Shown here: in pieces, positions 1 through 5,727 of the stretch
Position numbering within the stretch: the first letter of the stretch is position 1
Layout of the letters: the number at the start of each line of letters is the position of its first letter
Assembly: GCA_012910725.1 (NCBI GenBank)
Contig: WNEG01000063.1
Coordinates: forward strand, 1,167-8,419
Origin: Candidatus Ethanoperedens thermophilum
GTDB taxonomy: Archaea; Halobacteriota; Methanosarcinia; Methanosarcinales; EX4572-44
DNA: 7,253 bases
Reading direction: 5' to 3'
The notes under the pieces: model-generated
Databases searched by the model: none
What the model saw: only the letters and a program-made list of their open reading frames with translations
Told to the model about the DNA's origin: nothing
Made by a program: the position numbers and the translations under genes

Positions 1-37
1 TTAAATTTTATCGATATCCACATTAAAATAAAATACA

Positions 38-973
38 TTATATCGAGTGTGGAAACAGCAGACTGAAACAGTAATATGTACTGAGCATATCATCGGCAAT
101 CTCATCTACATCATCCTTTATTGTAATCACGCCCCCCGGTGCACGGATGTTGCCATCTATACATGCAGTTTCATGAAAAATAATCTTGTCTGCATCGACA
201 TCCCCCATGATACGAGTGCCGCGCAGGATGCTAATTTCTGTCTTTGATTCGAGTGCTCCATGAATGATGCAACCAGTACCAATGTGCATGTCCTGATCTG
301 TGCGGATACTTCCAAAAAGATTGTTTCGATCGCCCATACACAGTGATCTTGCTTTTATATTCCCAAAAAGGCGGCAGTCATCGCATATAATCGTTGCCCC
401 GTGTACTATCATATCCGTTAAGCTGATAATGGCATGATCTGGTATTGTTAGCATGTTCATAGATAGCACCGGCTCTTCTTCACTGAACAGATGACCTAAT
501 GCTTTTTCTATTTCTTCACTCCCTCTGTCAAGTTGAAACAGGGTTACCAGGTAAAGAAATATGTAGGTAAGTACAGGCAGTGGATTTCGTACTATTATCC
601 AGCCTTTGGTAGTGTAGCCCTCTTTGATTCTGACATTGTTTCCCACATCAAGGTTACCATCTACTGTAAGCTTACCGCTGATGTTAACGAATTCCCCAAA
701 GTATGCATCATCATCAGTTTGTACGCTGCCGTTAATCTTTGTCCAGAGATCTACCCGCAGGCCAGAACGTGCTATTATATTTCCCTCTATGTTAGAGTGC
801 TCTCCAATTGTTATGCTGTCTGCAATAATACCATAATCGAGGCTTACACGGTTTCCAATGATAACATCGCCAACTGTTGCAATGGTGTGCTCCTCCATCT
901 GTGTACGATCTGGAATTATAAGGTTGTGTAAGATCTCTTCATCCTCATCAGTCATGGCAGGTCTTATAATCAT
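38..973 (-). CDS. Polymer-forming (bactofilin-like) beta-solenoid protein with a central hydrophobic segment
   Basis: The product (about 311 aa from this start) is dominated by short, regularly spaced beta-strand/turn units of the type G-x-[IV]-x-[ASG], as in bactofilin-like polymer-forming proteins and left-handed beta-helix proteins. Counting from an upstream TTG at 980-982, solenoid block one covers residues 36-130 and block two 180-290. Between them lies a hydrophobic stretch (about 135-151, core LPVLTYIFLYLVTLFQL) followed by an acidic linker. The blocks resemble each other (INGSVQTDDDAYFGEF against LFGSIRTDQDMHIGTG), which suggests an internal duplication. Start choice is open: TTG at 980-982, ATG at 971-973 and ATG at 953-955 are in frame and none has a clear Shine-Dalgarno site. 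The first ATG is used here. The gene is divergent from cbiD. A role in a membrane-associated scaffold or surface assembly is inferred only; no catalytic residues are recognisable. Confidence 0.75.
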   Translation of the reverse strand: MIIRPAMTDEDEEILHNLIIPDRTQMEEHTIATVGDVIIGNRVSLDYGIIADSITIGEHSNIEGNIIARSGLRVDLWTKINGSVQTDDDAYFGEFVNISGKLTVDGNLDVGNNVRIKEGYTTKGWIIVRNPLPVLTYIFLYLVTLFQLDRGSEEIEKALGHLFSEEEPVLSMNMLTIPDHAIISLTDMIVHGATIICDDCRLFGNIKARSLCMGDRNNLFGSIRTDQDMHIGTGCIIHGALESKTEISILRGTRIMGDVDADKIIFHETACIDGNIRAPGGVITIKDDVDEIADDMLSTYYCFSLLFPHSI

Positions 974-1004
974 TACAGCCAATGTATACTAAGTACTTTT
1001 CTTT

Positions 1005-1018
1005 ATCGAATATAGACA
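1005..1018 (-). promoter_or_regulatory. Possible TATA box for the bactofilin-like gene
   Basis: On the minus strand this reads GTCTATATTCGATA, with a TATATT core at 1009-1014. A start of transcription about 25 bases downstream would fall near 985-988, giving a leader of roughly 12-15 bases before the ATG at 971-973, or about 30 before the ATG at 953-955. A short or nearly leaderless transcript would fit the absence of a Shine-Dalgarno site. Judged by eye only. Confidence 0.3.
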
Positions 1019-1082
1019 TCGATTATCGTGCTCCACATACCAATAATAACATAAGGTAAAAAGAAATGGAACAATCAATACA

Positions 1083-2108
1083 ATGAGGGACCCTGTTAAT
1101 AACTTTGAAATACCACCCGGGTGGATAGAACGCTCACACATTCGAGGAAGGGAGCTTGAAGAGGGCATACACTCTGGAAAACTGGTACTGCTCTCGACAG
1201 GTGAGATACTTCGTCGCGGGTACACCACAGGAACCACTGCTGCTGCTGCATCAAAGGCAGCAGTATTATCCCTTAAAAAAGACCGTATCAGTGCGGTTAA
1301 TATAACGACTCCTGTAGGCATCACAATCAGCGTGCCAGTGCGCGCTGAAAATGGAAAAGCCGTTGCAATTAAATACTCTGGCGATCATGGTGAAGATGTG
1401 ACCAATGGCATCAACATCATTGCTGAGGCAAAGGCGTCGGCATCAATCACACTTGTTGCAGGGGATGGTATCGGTATTGCAAGCCGTGACGTGTTTTACC
1501 TGAAAAAGGGAGAAGCAGCCATAAACCCGGCCCCGCAAAAGCAGATACTAACAGCTATAAAAGAAGCACTAAAAGAGATTGACATGCACGGTGCAGAAGT
1601 CCTGCTGACGGTACCTTCTGGCAGGCAAATAGCAAAGCACACCATCAATGGAAAGCTTGGGATACAGGGAGGCATCTCCATACTTGGAACCACCGGCTTT
1701 GTTGAACCATGGAATGAACACCTGCAAGCGTCCAATAAAGAGCAGATCAAAAACGCTGAGAGACCTGTATTGACTACAGGCAGAAGAGGCATGCGATATG
1801 CTCATATCCTGTTTCCTGATCGCGTTGTAATACTCATTGGAAGCGGCATAGAAGAAGCAGTTGAAACCTCGAGAGAATACGGCAAAAAAACCATTCTCTG
1901 CGGGCTCCCGGCTCTCATACTAAAATGGGCAAACCCGCAGATATTAACCCGGGTAGAATACCACACAGTAACAGAATTAATTGAAAAAGACCCGTTCCAT
2001 CCTGTTATCAGCGAGAGCATCAATGTCGCTTCAAAAAAATACGACATTAGAATCGTAATAGTTGATGGAAATGGTACACAGATATATGACACAGGAGGGA
2101 CAAAATGA
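1083..2108 (+). CDS. cbiD: Cobalt-precorrin-5B (C1)-methyltransferase CbiD
   Basis: CbiD methylates C-1 of cobalt-precorrin-5B with S-adenosylmethionine, giving cobalt-precorrin-6A in the anaerobic (early cobalt insertion) route to cobalamin; it is cytoplasmic. Family signatures in order: RRGYTTGTTAAAASKAA at 44-60, SGDHGEDVTNGI at 99-110, GDGIGIASR at 127-135, KGEAAINPAP at 142-151, GGISILGTTGFVEPW at 196-210, LTTGRRG at 230-236 and LCGLPALILKWANP at 272-285. The 341-aa product is full length. About 43 residues precede the RGYTTGT motif, longer than in many bacterial CbiD proteins, which start almost at this motif; the N-terminal DPVNNFEIPPGWI resembles methanogen homologues as remembered. 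The ATG start has only a weak ribosome site. The stop overlaps the cbiE start (ATGA), so the two are co-transcribed and probably translationally coupled. Confidence 0.96.
   Translation: MRDPVNNFEIPPGWIERSHIRGRELEEGIHSGKLVLLSTGEILRRGYTTGTTAAAASKAAVLSLKKDRISAVNITTPVGITISVPVRAENGKAVAIKYSGDHGEDVTNGINIIAEAKASASITLVAGDGIGIASRDVFYLKKGEAAINPAPQKQILTAIKEALKEIDMHGAEVLLTVPSGRQIAKHTINGKLGIQGGISILGTTGFVEPWNEHLQASNKEQIKNAERPVLTTGRRGMRYAHILFPDRVVILIGSGIEEAVETSREYGKKTILCGLPALILKWANPQILTRVEYHTVTELIEKDPFHPVISESINVASKKYDIRIVIVDGNGTQIYDTGGTK
2094..2099 (+). promoter_or_regulatory. Shine-Dalgarno site for cbiE
   Basis: GGAGGG lies five bases before the cbiE ATG, inside the last codons of cbiD. It is the strongest ribosome site on the plus strand of this window and fixes the cbiE start at the overlapping ATGA. 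Confidence 0.75.
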
Positions 2109-2689
2109 AGATTGTTGGAGTTGGTATAGGGCCAATGCAACTTACCAAAGAAGCCATCAGGACAATAGAGAATGCAGCAGTCATCTATGGTTCAAAGCGA
2201 GCAATAGAAATTGCACAGGATCACATACATGTTAAAGCCCACCTCATCAAGGACTACTCAAGCATACCATTTCTTCCAGACGAAACTGTGGTGCTCTCAA
2301 CAGGTGACCCTATGCTCTCTGGACTTGGAAAATACAAAAAACCAACCGATATTGTAATACCAGGAATATCCAGCATGCAGATAGCCTGTGCCAGACTTGG
2401 GATTGTAGAAGAAACTGTGGAGATTGTTACTGTACATGGTAGAGATTACACCACACAACAAAACAGAATCATCGATGCCATAAAGCAAGGAAGAACTTTG
2501 TTCTTGCTGCCAGATCCAAAAACCTTTGGCACAGTTGAGCTTGCAAATCTGCTGACCAGGCACGACATCAAAGCTACAATGGCAGTATGTGAAAAACTTA
2601 CCTACCCCGATGAACAGATACATATTACAGATACCAGGCATCCTCCAACTGTTTCAACTAATTTGTACTGCATCGTTGTGTGGAGATAG
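2105..2689 (+). CDS. cbiE: Cobalt-precorrin-7 (C5)-methyltransferase CbiE
   Basis: CbiE transfers a methyl group from S-adenosylmethionine to C-5 of the corrin ring of cobalt-precorrin-7, working with CbiT, which methylates C-15 and decarboxylates. Evidence: the tetrapyrrole-methylase N-terminal glycine motif GVGIGPMQLT (residues 5-14), the conserved LSTGDPMLSGLG (about 64-75), PGISSMQIACARLGI (about 86-100), and LPDPKTFGTVELANLL in the second domain. At 194 aa it is a free-standing CbiE, not the CbiET (CobL) fusion; no cbiT follows in this window. It overlaps cbiD by four bases and is the last gene before a convergent spacer, so the local unit is cbiD-cbiE, with the rest of the pathway encoded elsewhere or upstream of the divergent gene. 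Confidence 0.95.
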   Translation: MKIVGVGIGPMQLTKEAIRTIENAAVIYGSKRAIEIAQDHIHVKAHLIKDYSSIPFLPDETVVLSTGDPMLSGLGKYKKPTDIVIPGISSMQIACARLGIVEETVEIVTVHGRDYTTQQNRIIDAIKQGRTLFLLPDPKTFGTVELANLLTRHDIKATMAVCEKLTYPDEQIHITDTRHPPTVSTNLYCIVVWR

Positions 2690-2844
2690 ACAACAAACAA
2701 AAATCAAAATGTAAATTCAAATGCTATTCCATGCGTTCTTATTGATTTTTGCATGCTTTTAGAATTCTTATCAGAGAACGCACTGCCAATATCATCTTTG
2801 TGTGAGTTTTGAAGTCTGGGATTGATATTATCTGGGTTATGATG
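2690..2844. terminator. Convergent AT-rich spacer with U-tracts for both flanking genes
   Basis: cbiE (plus) and the glycosyltransferase (minus) converge here. Reading plus, T-rich runs occur at 2744-2750 and 2757-2760. Reading minus, T-rich runs occur at the far end of the spacer (complement of about 2690-2713). Archaeal termination depends mainly on U-tracts, so this spacer can end both transcripts. It also carries a perfect 8-bp inverted repeat, TGCGTTCT at 2732-2739 and AGAACGCA at 2775-2782, with a 35-base loop containing the palindromes GCATGC and GAATTC. No gene is visible. Confidence 0.4.
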
Positions 2845-3753
2845 TTATTTTTTCTTTTGTACGCCTCTTAAAACTTCACGATGAAGAGTTACCATCAGGT
2901 CACTCAGTAATCCAAACATAAATATCTGTATTCCACCCATGATAAGAAGCGTGGCAAGGATGGTCAGTGGTATGTGGTCGATACCTTTTAACCATTCAAG
3001 CACGATGTAGATGCCAACTGCTACACCTGTAACTGTCGTCAGCAGCCCAATTACTCCAAAGTAGAAGAGCGGGTTGTGCAATTTTGTAAGTTTGAATATG
3101 GTGCTCATAATCTTGATGCCATCTTTGAATGGATGTAGTTTCGTTGGGTCTCCCCTCCGTCGGAGGTATGTGATAGGCACTTCTGTTATGGTAAGATGTT
3201 TTTTAATGGTTTCTATGGTCATTTCAGTTTCTATTTCAAAACCTGTCTCATTAAGTTCAAACGTTTTAATCGCTTTGTTATTAAATCCACGGTATCCGGT
3301 GAGGATGTCATTAAACCATACCCCATAGGCGAATCCAAACATCTTATTCAGGATTTTGTTTCCAACCATGTTTAAATGCGTAAAAGCACCTTCTTTATAG
3401 TTTGCGAACCTATTCCCCATCACATGATCAATTCCTTCTTGCAGCGGCTTTAAGAGTCTTGACACCTCTTCTGGTTTGTAGGTGGCATCTCCATCGATCA
3501 TTATGGTGTATGGCTTCTGGATACATTTGAAAGCTTGTTTTATAGCCTGGCCTTTTCCTTTTCCCTGTTGTGTAATTACGGTTGCTCCCGCATCCTGTGC
3601 GATTTCTGGCGTTCCATCGCTGCTGTGCCCATCGACGACAAGGATGTTGTTGTACCCCTGCCCCCTGAACTGTGCTATTAGTTTTTTAATATTCTTAGCT
3701 TCATTCAGGGTTGGTATAAAGATGCAGACATCGTCTTTGTTCATTTCTTTCAT
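2845..3753 (-). CDS. aglJ: AglJ-like dolichyl-phosphate hexosyltransferase (GT2 family, N-glycosylation)
   Basis: A GT-A fold family 2 glycosyltransferase of the AglJ type, which in haloarchaea loads the first hexose onto dolichol phosphate for N-glycosylation of S-layer glycoproteins. Evidence along the 302 aa: N-terminal nucleotide-sugar site FIPTLNEAKNI (12-22), VVDGHSSDGT (39-48), a GKGKGQA loop (64-70), the metal-binding MIDGDATY (85-92), GNRFANYKEGA (113-123), NDILTGYRGF (148-157), FEIETEM (172-178) and LHPFKDG (206-212). Two C-terminal membrane spans (about 229-253 and 262-286) place it at the membrane with its active site in the cytoplasm. The motif order and the NPLFYFG entry into the membrane part match AglJ better than generic dolichol-phosphate mannose synthases, but sugar specificity cannot be read. 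ATG at 3751-3753 is used; a second ATG lies three codons in. It follows the surface-protein gene by 19 bases. Confidence 0.88.
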   Translation of the reverse strand: MKEMNKDDVCIFIPTLNEAKNIKKLIAQFRGQGYNNILVVDGHSSDGTPEIAQDAGATVITQQGKGKGQAIKQAFKCIQKPYTIMIDGDATYKPEEVSRLLKPLQEGIDHVMGNRFANYKEGAFTHLNMVGNKILNKMFGFAYGVWFNDILTGYRGFNNKAIKTFELNETGFEIETEMTIETIKKHLTITEVPITYLRRRGDPTKLHPFKDGIKIMSTIFKLTKLHNPLFYFGVIGLLTTVTGVAVGIYIVLEWLKGIDHIPLTILATLLIMGGIQIFMFGLLSDLMVTLHREVLRGVQKKK

Positions 3754-3772
3754 TGTTGCCCTATATTCTGTG

Positions 3773-4498
3773 TTATTTTCTTCGGTAAAGTATGATTAGG
3801 AGGATTATTAATAATACTGGAATGGCAAATACGATAAAGAGCGTGTCGTCTGTTTCGTTTTGCTGGTTTGCAGTTGTTTCCACTTCGCCTGTATTTATAT
3901 ATTCAGTAGTATTTTGAACAGTCGGTGATTCTTTCTTTGGAGCAAGCTTGAACGTTGTTGTGTTGTTAGTTTGTAATGTGATCTGCTGGTAGCAGTCAAC
4001 TTCTTTTGTTTTAAGAAGTGGTATTATCTGCTCAATGTTGATATTCTCATGAATGAGGATGGTTGTTCTATTATCAGGCGGCTTTATTGTAATGGGTGTT
4101 TTATTCTTACATGTATAAATACTGAGCAGGGTTGTGCTTATATTTATCTGCCGTGCTGTATTGGTTTTCCCGATTGTTTCACGGTTTATCGTTACATCTT
4201 TGTTTGTTTGTTGTAGGGAGACGTTTTCTATCGTATATGGTATTGATGCTATCTGTTTTCTCTTTGTATTTTCGTATTTTAGTAGCTCCCATGCATTGAC
4301 ATAGCTGTTGTTATCTCCTTCGAAGTCAATCATCGTTTGCAGGCGTGTTGAATCGTTGCCAGTGTAGTAGACCGTGGTGGTACTGGTTATGTTCTGGGAA
4401 TTGATGATTACAGTGGTGTCCTGTGTTGTGCAAGCTGCTGCAGTGTTCATCAACAATAGTAATGTTAAGGAGATGACAATTTTTAACCTTATAGCCAA
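3773..4498 (-). CDS. Secreted, membrane-anchored surface protein rich in N-glycosylation sequons
   Basis: The product (241 aa) has an N-terminal signal sequence (Arg4/Lys6, hydrophobic ISLTLLLLM at 9-17, then NTAAAC), an ectodomain rich in Asn and Thr, and a C-terminal membrane span (LFIVFAIPVLLIILLIILY) ending in Arg-Arg-Lys. This predicts an outside-facing protein tethered at its C-terminus. The ectodomain holds eleven Asn-X-Ser/Thr sequons in about 195 residues. Cys23 follows Ala-Ala-Ala, a poor lipobox. A segment DFEGDNNSYVNAWE resembles a degenerate EF-hand loop. The frame stays open to 4843, but the extra N-terminal 115 residues read through the promoter and a transposon remnant. The TTG at 4496-4498 is chosen because AAGGAG lies five bases before it and the signal sequence starts there. 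No named family is recognised. The neighbouring AglJ-like enzyme suggests it is a glycoprotein. Confidence 0.75.
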   Translation of the reverse strand: MAIRLKIVISLTLLLLMNTAAACTTQDTTVIINSQNITSTTTVYYTGNDSTRLQTMIDFEGDNNSYVNAWELLKYENTKRKQIASIPYTIENVSLQQTNKDVTINRETIGKTNTARQINISTTLLSIYTCKNKTPITIKPPDNRTTILIHENINIEQIIPLLKTKEVDCYQQITLQTNNTTTFKLAPKKESPTVQNTTEYINTGEVETTANQQNETDDTLFIVFAIPVLLIILLIILYRRK

Positions 4499-4503
4499 GA
4501 AGT

Positions 4504-4509
4504 CTCCTT
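4504..4509 (-). promoter_or_regulatory. Shine-Dalgarno site selecting a TTG start
   Basis: The minus strand reads AAGGAG, then ACTTC, then TTG. This site decides the start of the surface-protein gene, since the open frame runs about 115 codons further upstream without any other convincing start. Confidence 0.7.
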
Positions 4510-4523
4510 CCGAGCTTGCTCGG
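4510..4523 (-). promoter_or_regulatory. Leader hairpin abutting the ribosome binding site
   Basis: CCGAGCAAGCTCGG is a perfect inverted repeat (five base pairs with a CAAG loop, or six with a two-base loop). It ends immediately before the AAGGAG site of the surface-protein gene, inside the predicted short leader. In this position it could modulate ribosome access or stabilise the 5' end of the mRNA; the role is inferred. It could alternatively be an old transposon end hairpin. Confidence 0.45.
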
Positions 4524-4552
4524 TGGGGGATGAATTGGCACATTATCAAAAA

Positions 4553-4563
4553 GCATATATAGT
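4553..4563 (-). promoter_or_regulatory. Archaeal TATA box for the surface protein / glycosyltransferase unit
   Basis: The minus strand reads ACTATATATGC, close to the archaeal TATA consensus. Transcription starting about 25 bases downstream would begin near 4530-4535, leaving a leader of about 35 bases that carries the hairpin and Shine-Dalgarno site before the TTG. This spacing supports the chosen start and argues against the longer open frame, which would lie upstream of its own promoter. Confidence 0.55.
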
Positions 4564-4664
4564 TATTAGACATATCTATTATTATCCTGCAAGGCAGAAA
4601 GAGCTGGCAGGTAAAACAGGGAGGGGCGACCCCGGTGTGCCTGTGGAGATCAAGACCTCCGTAA

Positions 4665-4810
4665 CCCGCAGGGGGATCGAGTCTGATTGAAGAAGCAGGA
4701 ACCTTCCAGAGGCTTCCAACAAAACGCGCTCCAAACCAGAGGGGATGTGGACGTAAGAAGAAAGAAGGAAAAGTTGGAAGCCCCTTCCCTCGGGGAGGGG
4801 AGGACGTCAC
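4665..4810 (+). ncRNA. Omega-RNA-like (TnpB guide RNA) scaffold, remnant or stand-alone
   Basis: In IS200/IS605 elements the 3' end of tnpB plus the right end is transcribed as the omega RNA, whose last bases before the flank form the scaffold and whose guide is the adjoining flank. Here GGCTTCCAAC (4711-4720) pairs perfectly over ten bases with GTTGGAAGCC (4773-4782), and the terminal hairpin of 4781-4800 follows at once, sharing two bases. The sequence then ends in GAGGACGTCAC, the usual form of such right ends. The RNA fold is complete while the protein frame is broken. Whether it is transcribed is unknown; no clear plus-strand promoter was identified. The 5' boundary is arbitrary. Confidence 0.45.
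4781..4800. terminator. Transposon right-end hairpin, possible terminator for the map operon
   Basis: CCCCTTCC at 4781-4788 pairs with GGGGAGGGG at 4793-4800 (eight pairs including one T-G), around a CTCG loop. On the plus strand it is the subterminal palindrome recognised by TnpA in IS200/IS605 elements. Read on the minus strand it lies just past the methionine aminopeptidase stop and is followed by a pyrimidine tract (complement of about 4755-4773, mostly T), so it may also serve as a terminator for the peptidase operon. Confidence 0.45.
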
Positions 4811-4821
4811 TAACATGAGAT

Positions 4822-5727
4822 CTATCTGGTTAGAACCTCGCACCCGTTCTCTGTGATTATTAATGTGTGTTCTGCTTGTGATATCAATCCACCATCTACA
4901 TCCTTTAATACCGGGTATCCTGAGATCATACCTGCTCTTTCAAGTTGCAACAGTGCAAAATCGATGCGTGTGCCAGTAAGCCACCGTTTTGCAAAAGGCA
5001 GTGTTTTATATTCAACTATCTGTGAAAACACCTTCCTTACTACCGGGTGACGTATCGGTTTTTCTCCAACTAAACGATATATTTCTTTAAGGTGCCCATC
5101 TGTTACCCTTCCTGCACCATCACTTGCAAAAGGTTCGATTGCTATGATATCACCTTCTTCAAGCACCACCCCGTGTTCAACTTTCACATTAGGTATAGGA
5201 GGTGGGGCATGTGTGAAGTACTGCATGAGTCCATGTCCTGTAAGATTTGAGACCGGCTTGTACCCATAACTTAAAATTGTCTCTTCTATGATCTCTCCAA
5301 TCTCTTTTGTGTTTATACCAGCATGCAGTATTTTAATGGCACTCTCCAGAGCGTCTTTTGATGATTTTACAAGATCGTCTTTACCTGCAAGGTCAACTGT
5401 TACAGCAGTATCCCCAATGTACCCGTCGAAATGTGTACCAATGTCAATCTTTACAACATCCTCGCCAAATACTGAAGTATCGTCTTTTTTAGGAGTTGCA
5501 TGAGCTGCATTGTCATTGAGCGATATATTTACCGGAAAGGCAGGTTTACAGCCTTCTTCAACAATTCTCTGCTCAACAAAGGTTGCAACCTCAAGCAAGC
5601 TTGCTCCAACCTGAACTTTCTTTACCGCTTCACTGCGAACCATTGAAGCGACTTTCCCAGCTTTAATATACTTTGTTAGAATCTCTTTTGCAGTTTCATC
5701 CTCTGGCAATCCGTTTAGTTGATTCAT
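4822..5727 (-). CDS. map: Methionine aminopeptidase, type II (M24A)
   Basis: Removes the initiator methionine from nascent cytoplasmic proteins whose second residue is small. The 301-aa product matches the length of archaeal type II enzymes. The dinuclear metal site is complete by alignment of motifs: Asp95 in KIDIGTHFDGYIGD, Asp106 in the same motif, His165 in LTGHGLMQY, Glu198 in AIEPFASDG and Glu286 in QAEHTLI. His76 in NAAHATP is the conserved substrate-contacting histidine. The helical insert typical of type II (about 205-265, ending LLQLERAGMISGYPVL) is present. The start ATG overlaps the stop of the upstream Xaa-Pro peptidase gene (ATGA), with GAGGG six bases before it. The C-terminus ENGCEVLTR is that of intact homologues, so the transposon remnant beyond the stop has not damaged it. 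Confidence 0.97.
   Translation of the reverse strand: MNQLNGLPEDETAKEILTKYIKAGKVASMVRSEAVKKVQVGASLLEVATFVEQRIVEEGCKPAFPVNISLNDNAAHATPKKDDTSVFGEDVVKIDIGTHFDGYIGDTAVTVDLAGKDDLVKSSKDALESAIKILHAGINTKEIGEIIEETILSYGYKPVSNLTGHGLMQYFTHAPPPIPNVKVEHGVVLEEGDIIAIEPFASDGAGRVTDGHLKEIYRLVGEKPIRHPVVRKVFSQIVEYKTLPFAKRWLTGTRIDFALLQLERAGMISGYPVLKDVDGGLISQAEHTLIITENGCEVLTR

Larger units (their letters stand above)
4592..4810 (+). pseudogene. tnpB: Remnant of the 3' end of an IS200/IS605-family tnpB
   Basis: Plus-strand translation gives typical tails of archaeal TnpB proteins, but in two frames. Frame one reads LAGKTGRGDPGVPVEI from 4604 and meets TGA at 4688-4690. Frame two is open after a TAA at 4662-4664 and reads PAGGSSLIEEAGTF at about 4665-4706, then KRAPNQRGCGRKKKEG and GSPFPRGGEDVT up to the element end. 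A one-base frameshift between about 4640 and 4680 therefore separates the two. Only the last 60-70 codons remain; the RuvC-like catalytic domain and zinc finger are absent, so no nuclease can be made. The stretch is visibly richer in G and C than its neighbours. Recognition rests on remembered tails and on the right-end hairpin, not on a database search. Confidence 0.65.

Noticed and set aside
1..93. A 30-codon minus-strand frame ending at a TAA at the window's first bases
   Set aside because: It overlaps the 3' end of the bactofilin-like gene in another frame, has no ribosome site and no recognisable sequence. A frameshifted C-terminus was considered but nothing supports it.
533..931. Plus-strand 132-codon open frame
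   Set aside because: Antisense to the bactofilin-like gene, with no recognisable motifs and an odd Cys/Tyr-rich composition; a shadow of the real gene.
1236..1264. Inverted repeat ACTGCTGC / GCAGCAGT in cbiD
   Set aside because: It arises from runs of alanine codons in the conserved TTGTTAAAASKAA motif, so it is likely a coding by-product.
989..1324. Minus-strand 111-codon open frame over the cbiD start
   Set aside because: Its composition is explained by the reverse complement of the conserved CbiD motif region; no independent features.
4560..4700. Possible tRNA or other structured RNA gene in the GC-rich spacer
   Set aside because: Small hairpins such as GGGG-CGA-CCCC at 4623-4633 exist, but there is no cloverleaf or TPsiC-like arm; TnpB-tail codons explain the stretch better.
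4499..4843. N-terminal extension of the surface-protein frame by about 115 codons
   Set aside because: It would lie upstream of a good TATA box, leader and Shine-Dalgarno site, overlap the 3' end of map, and read antisense through the tnpB remnant. The signal sequence begins right at the TTG at 4498.
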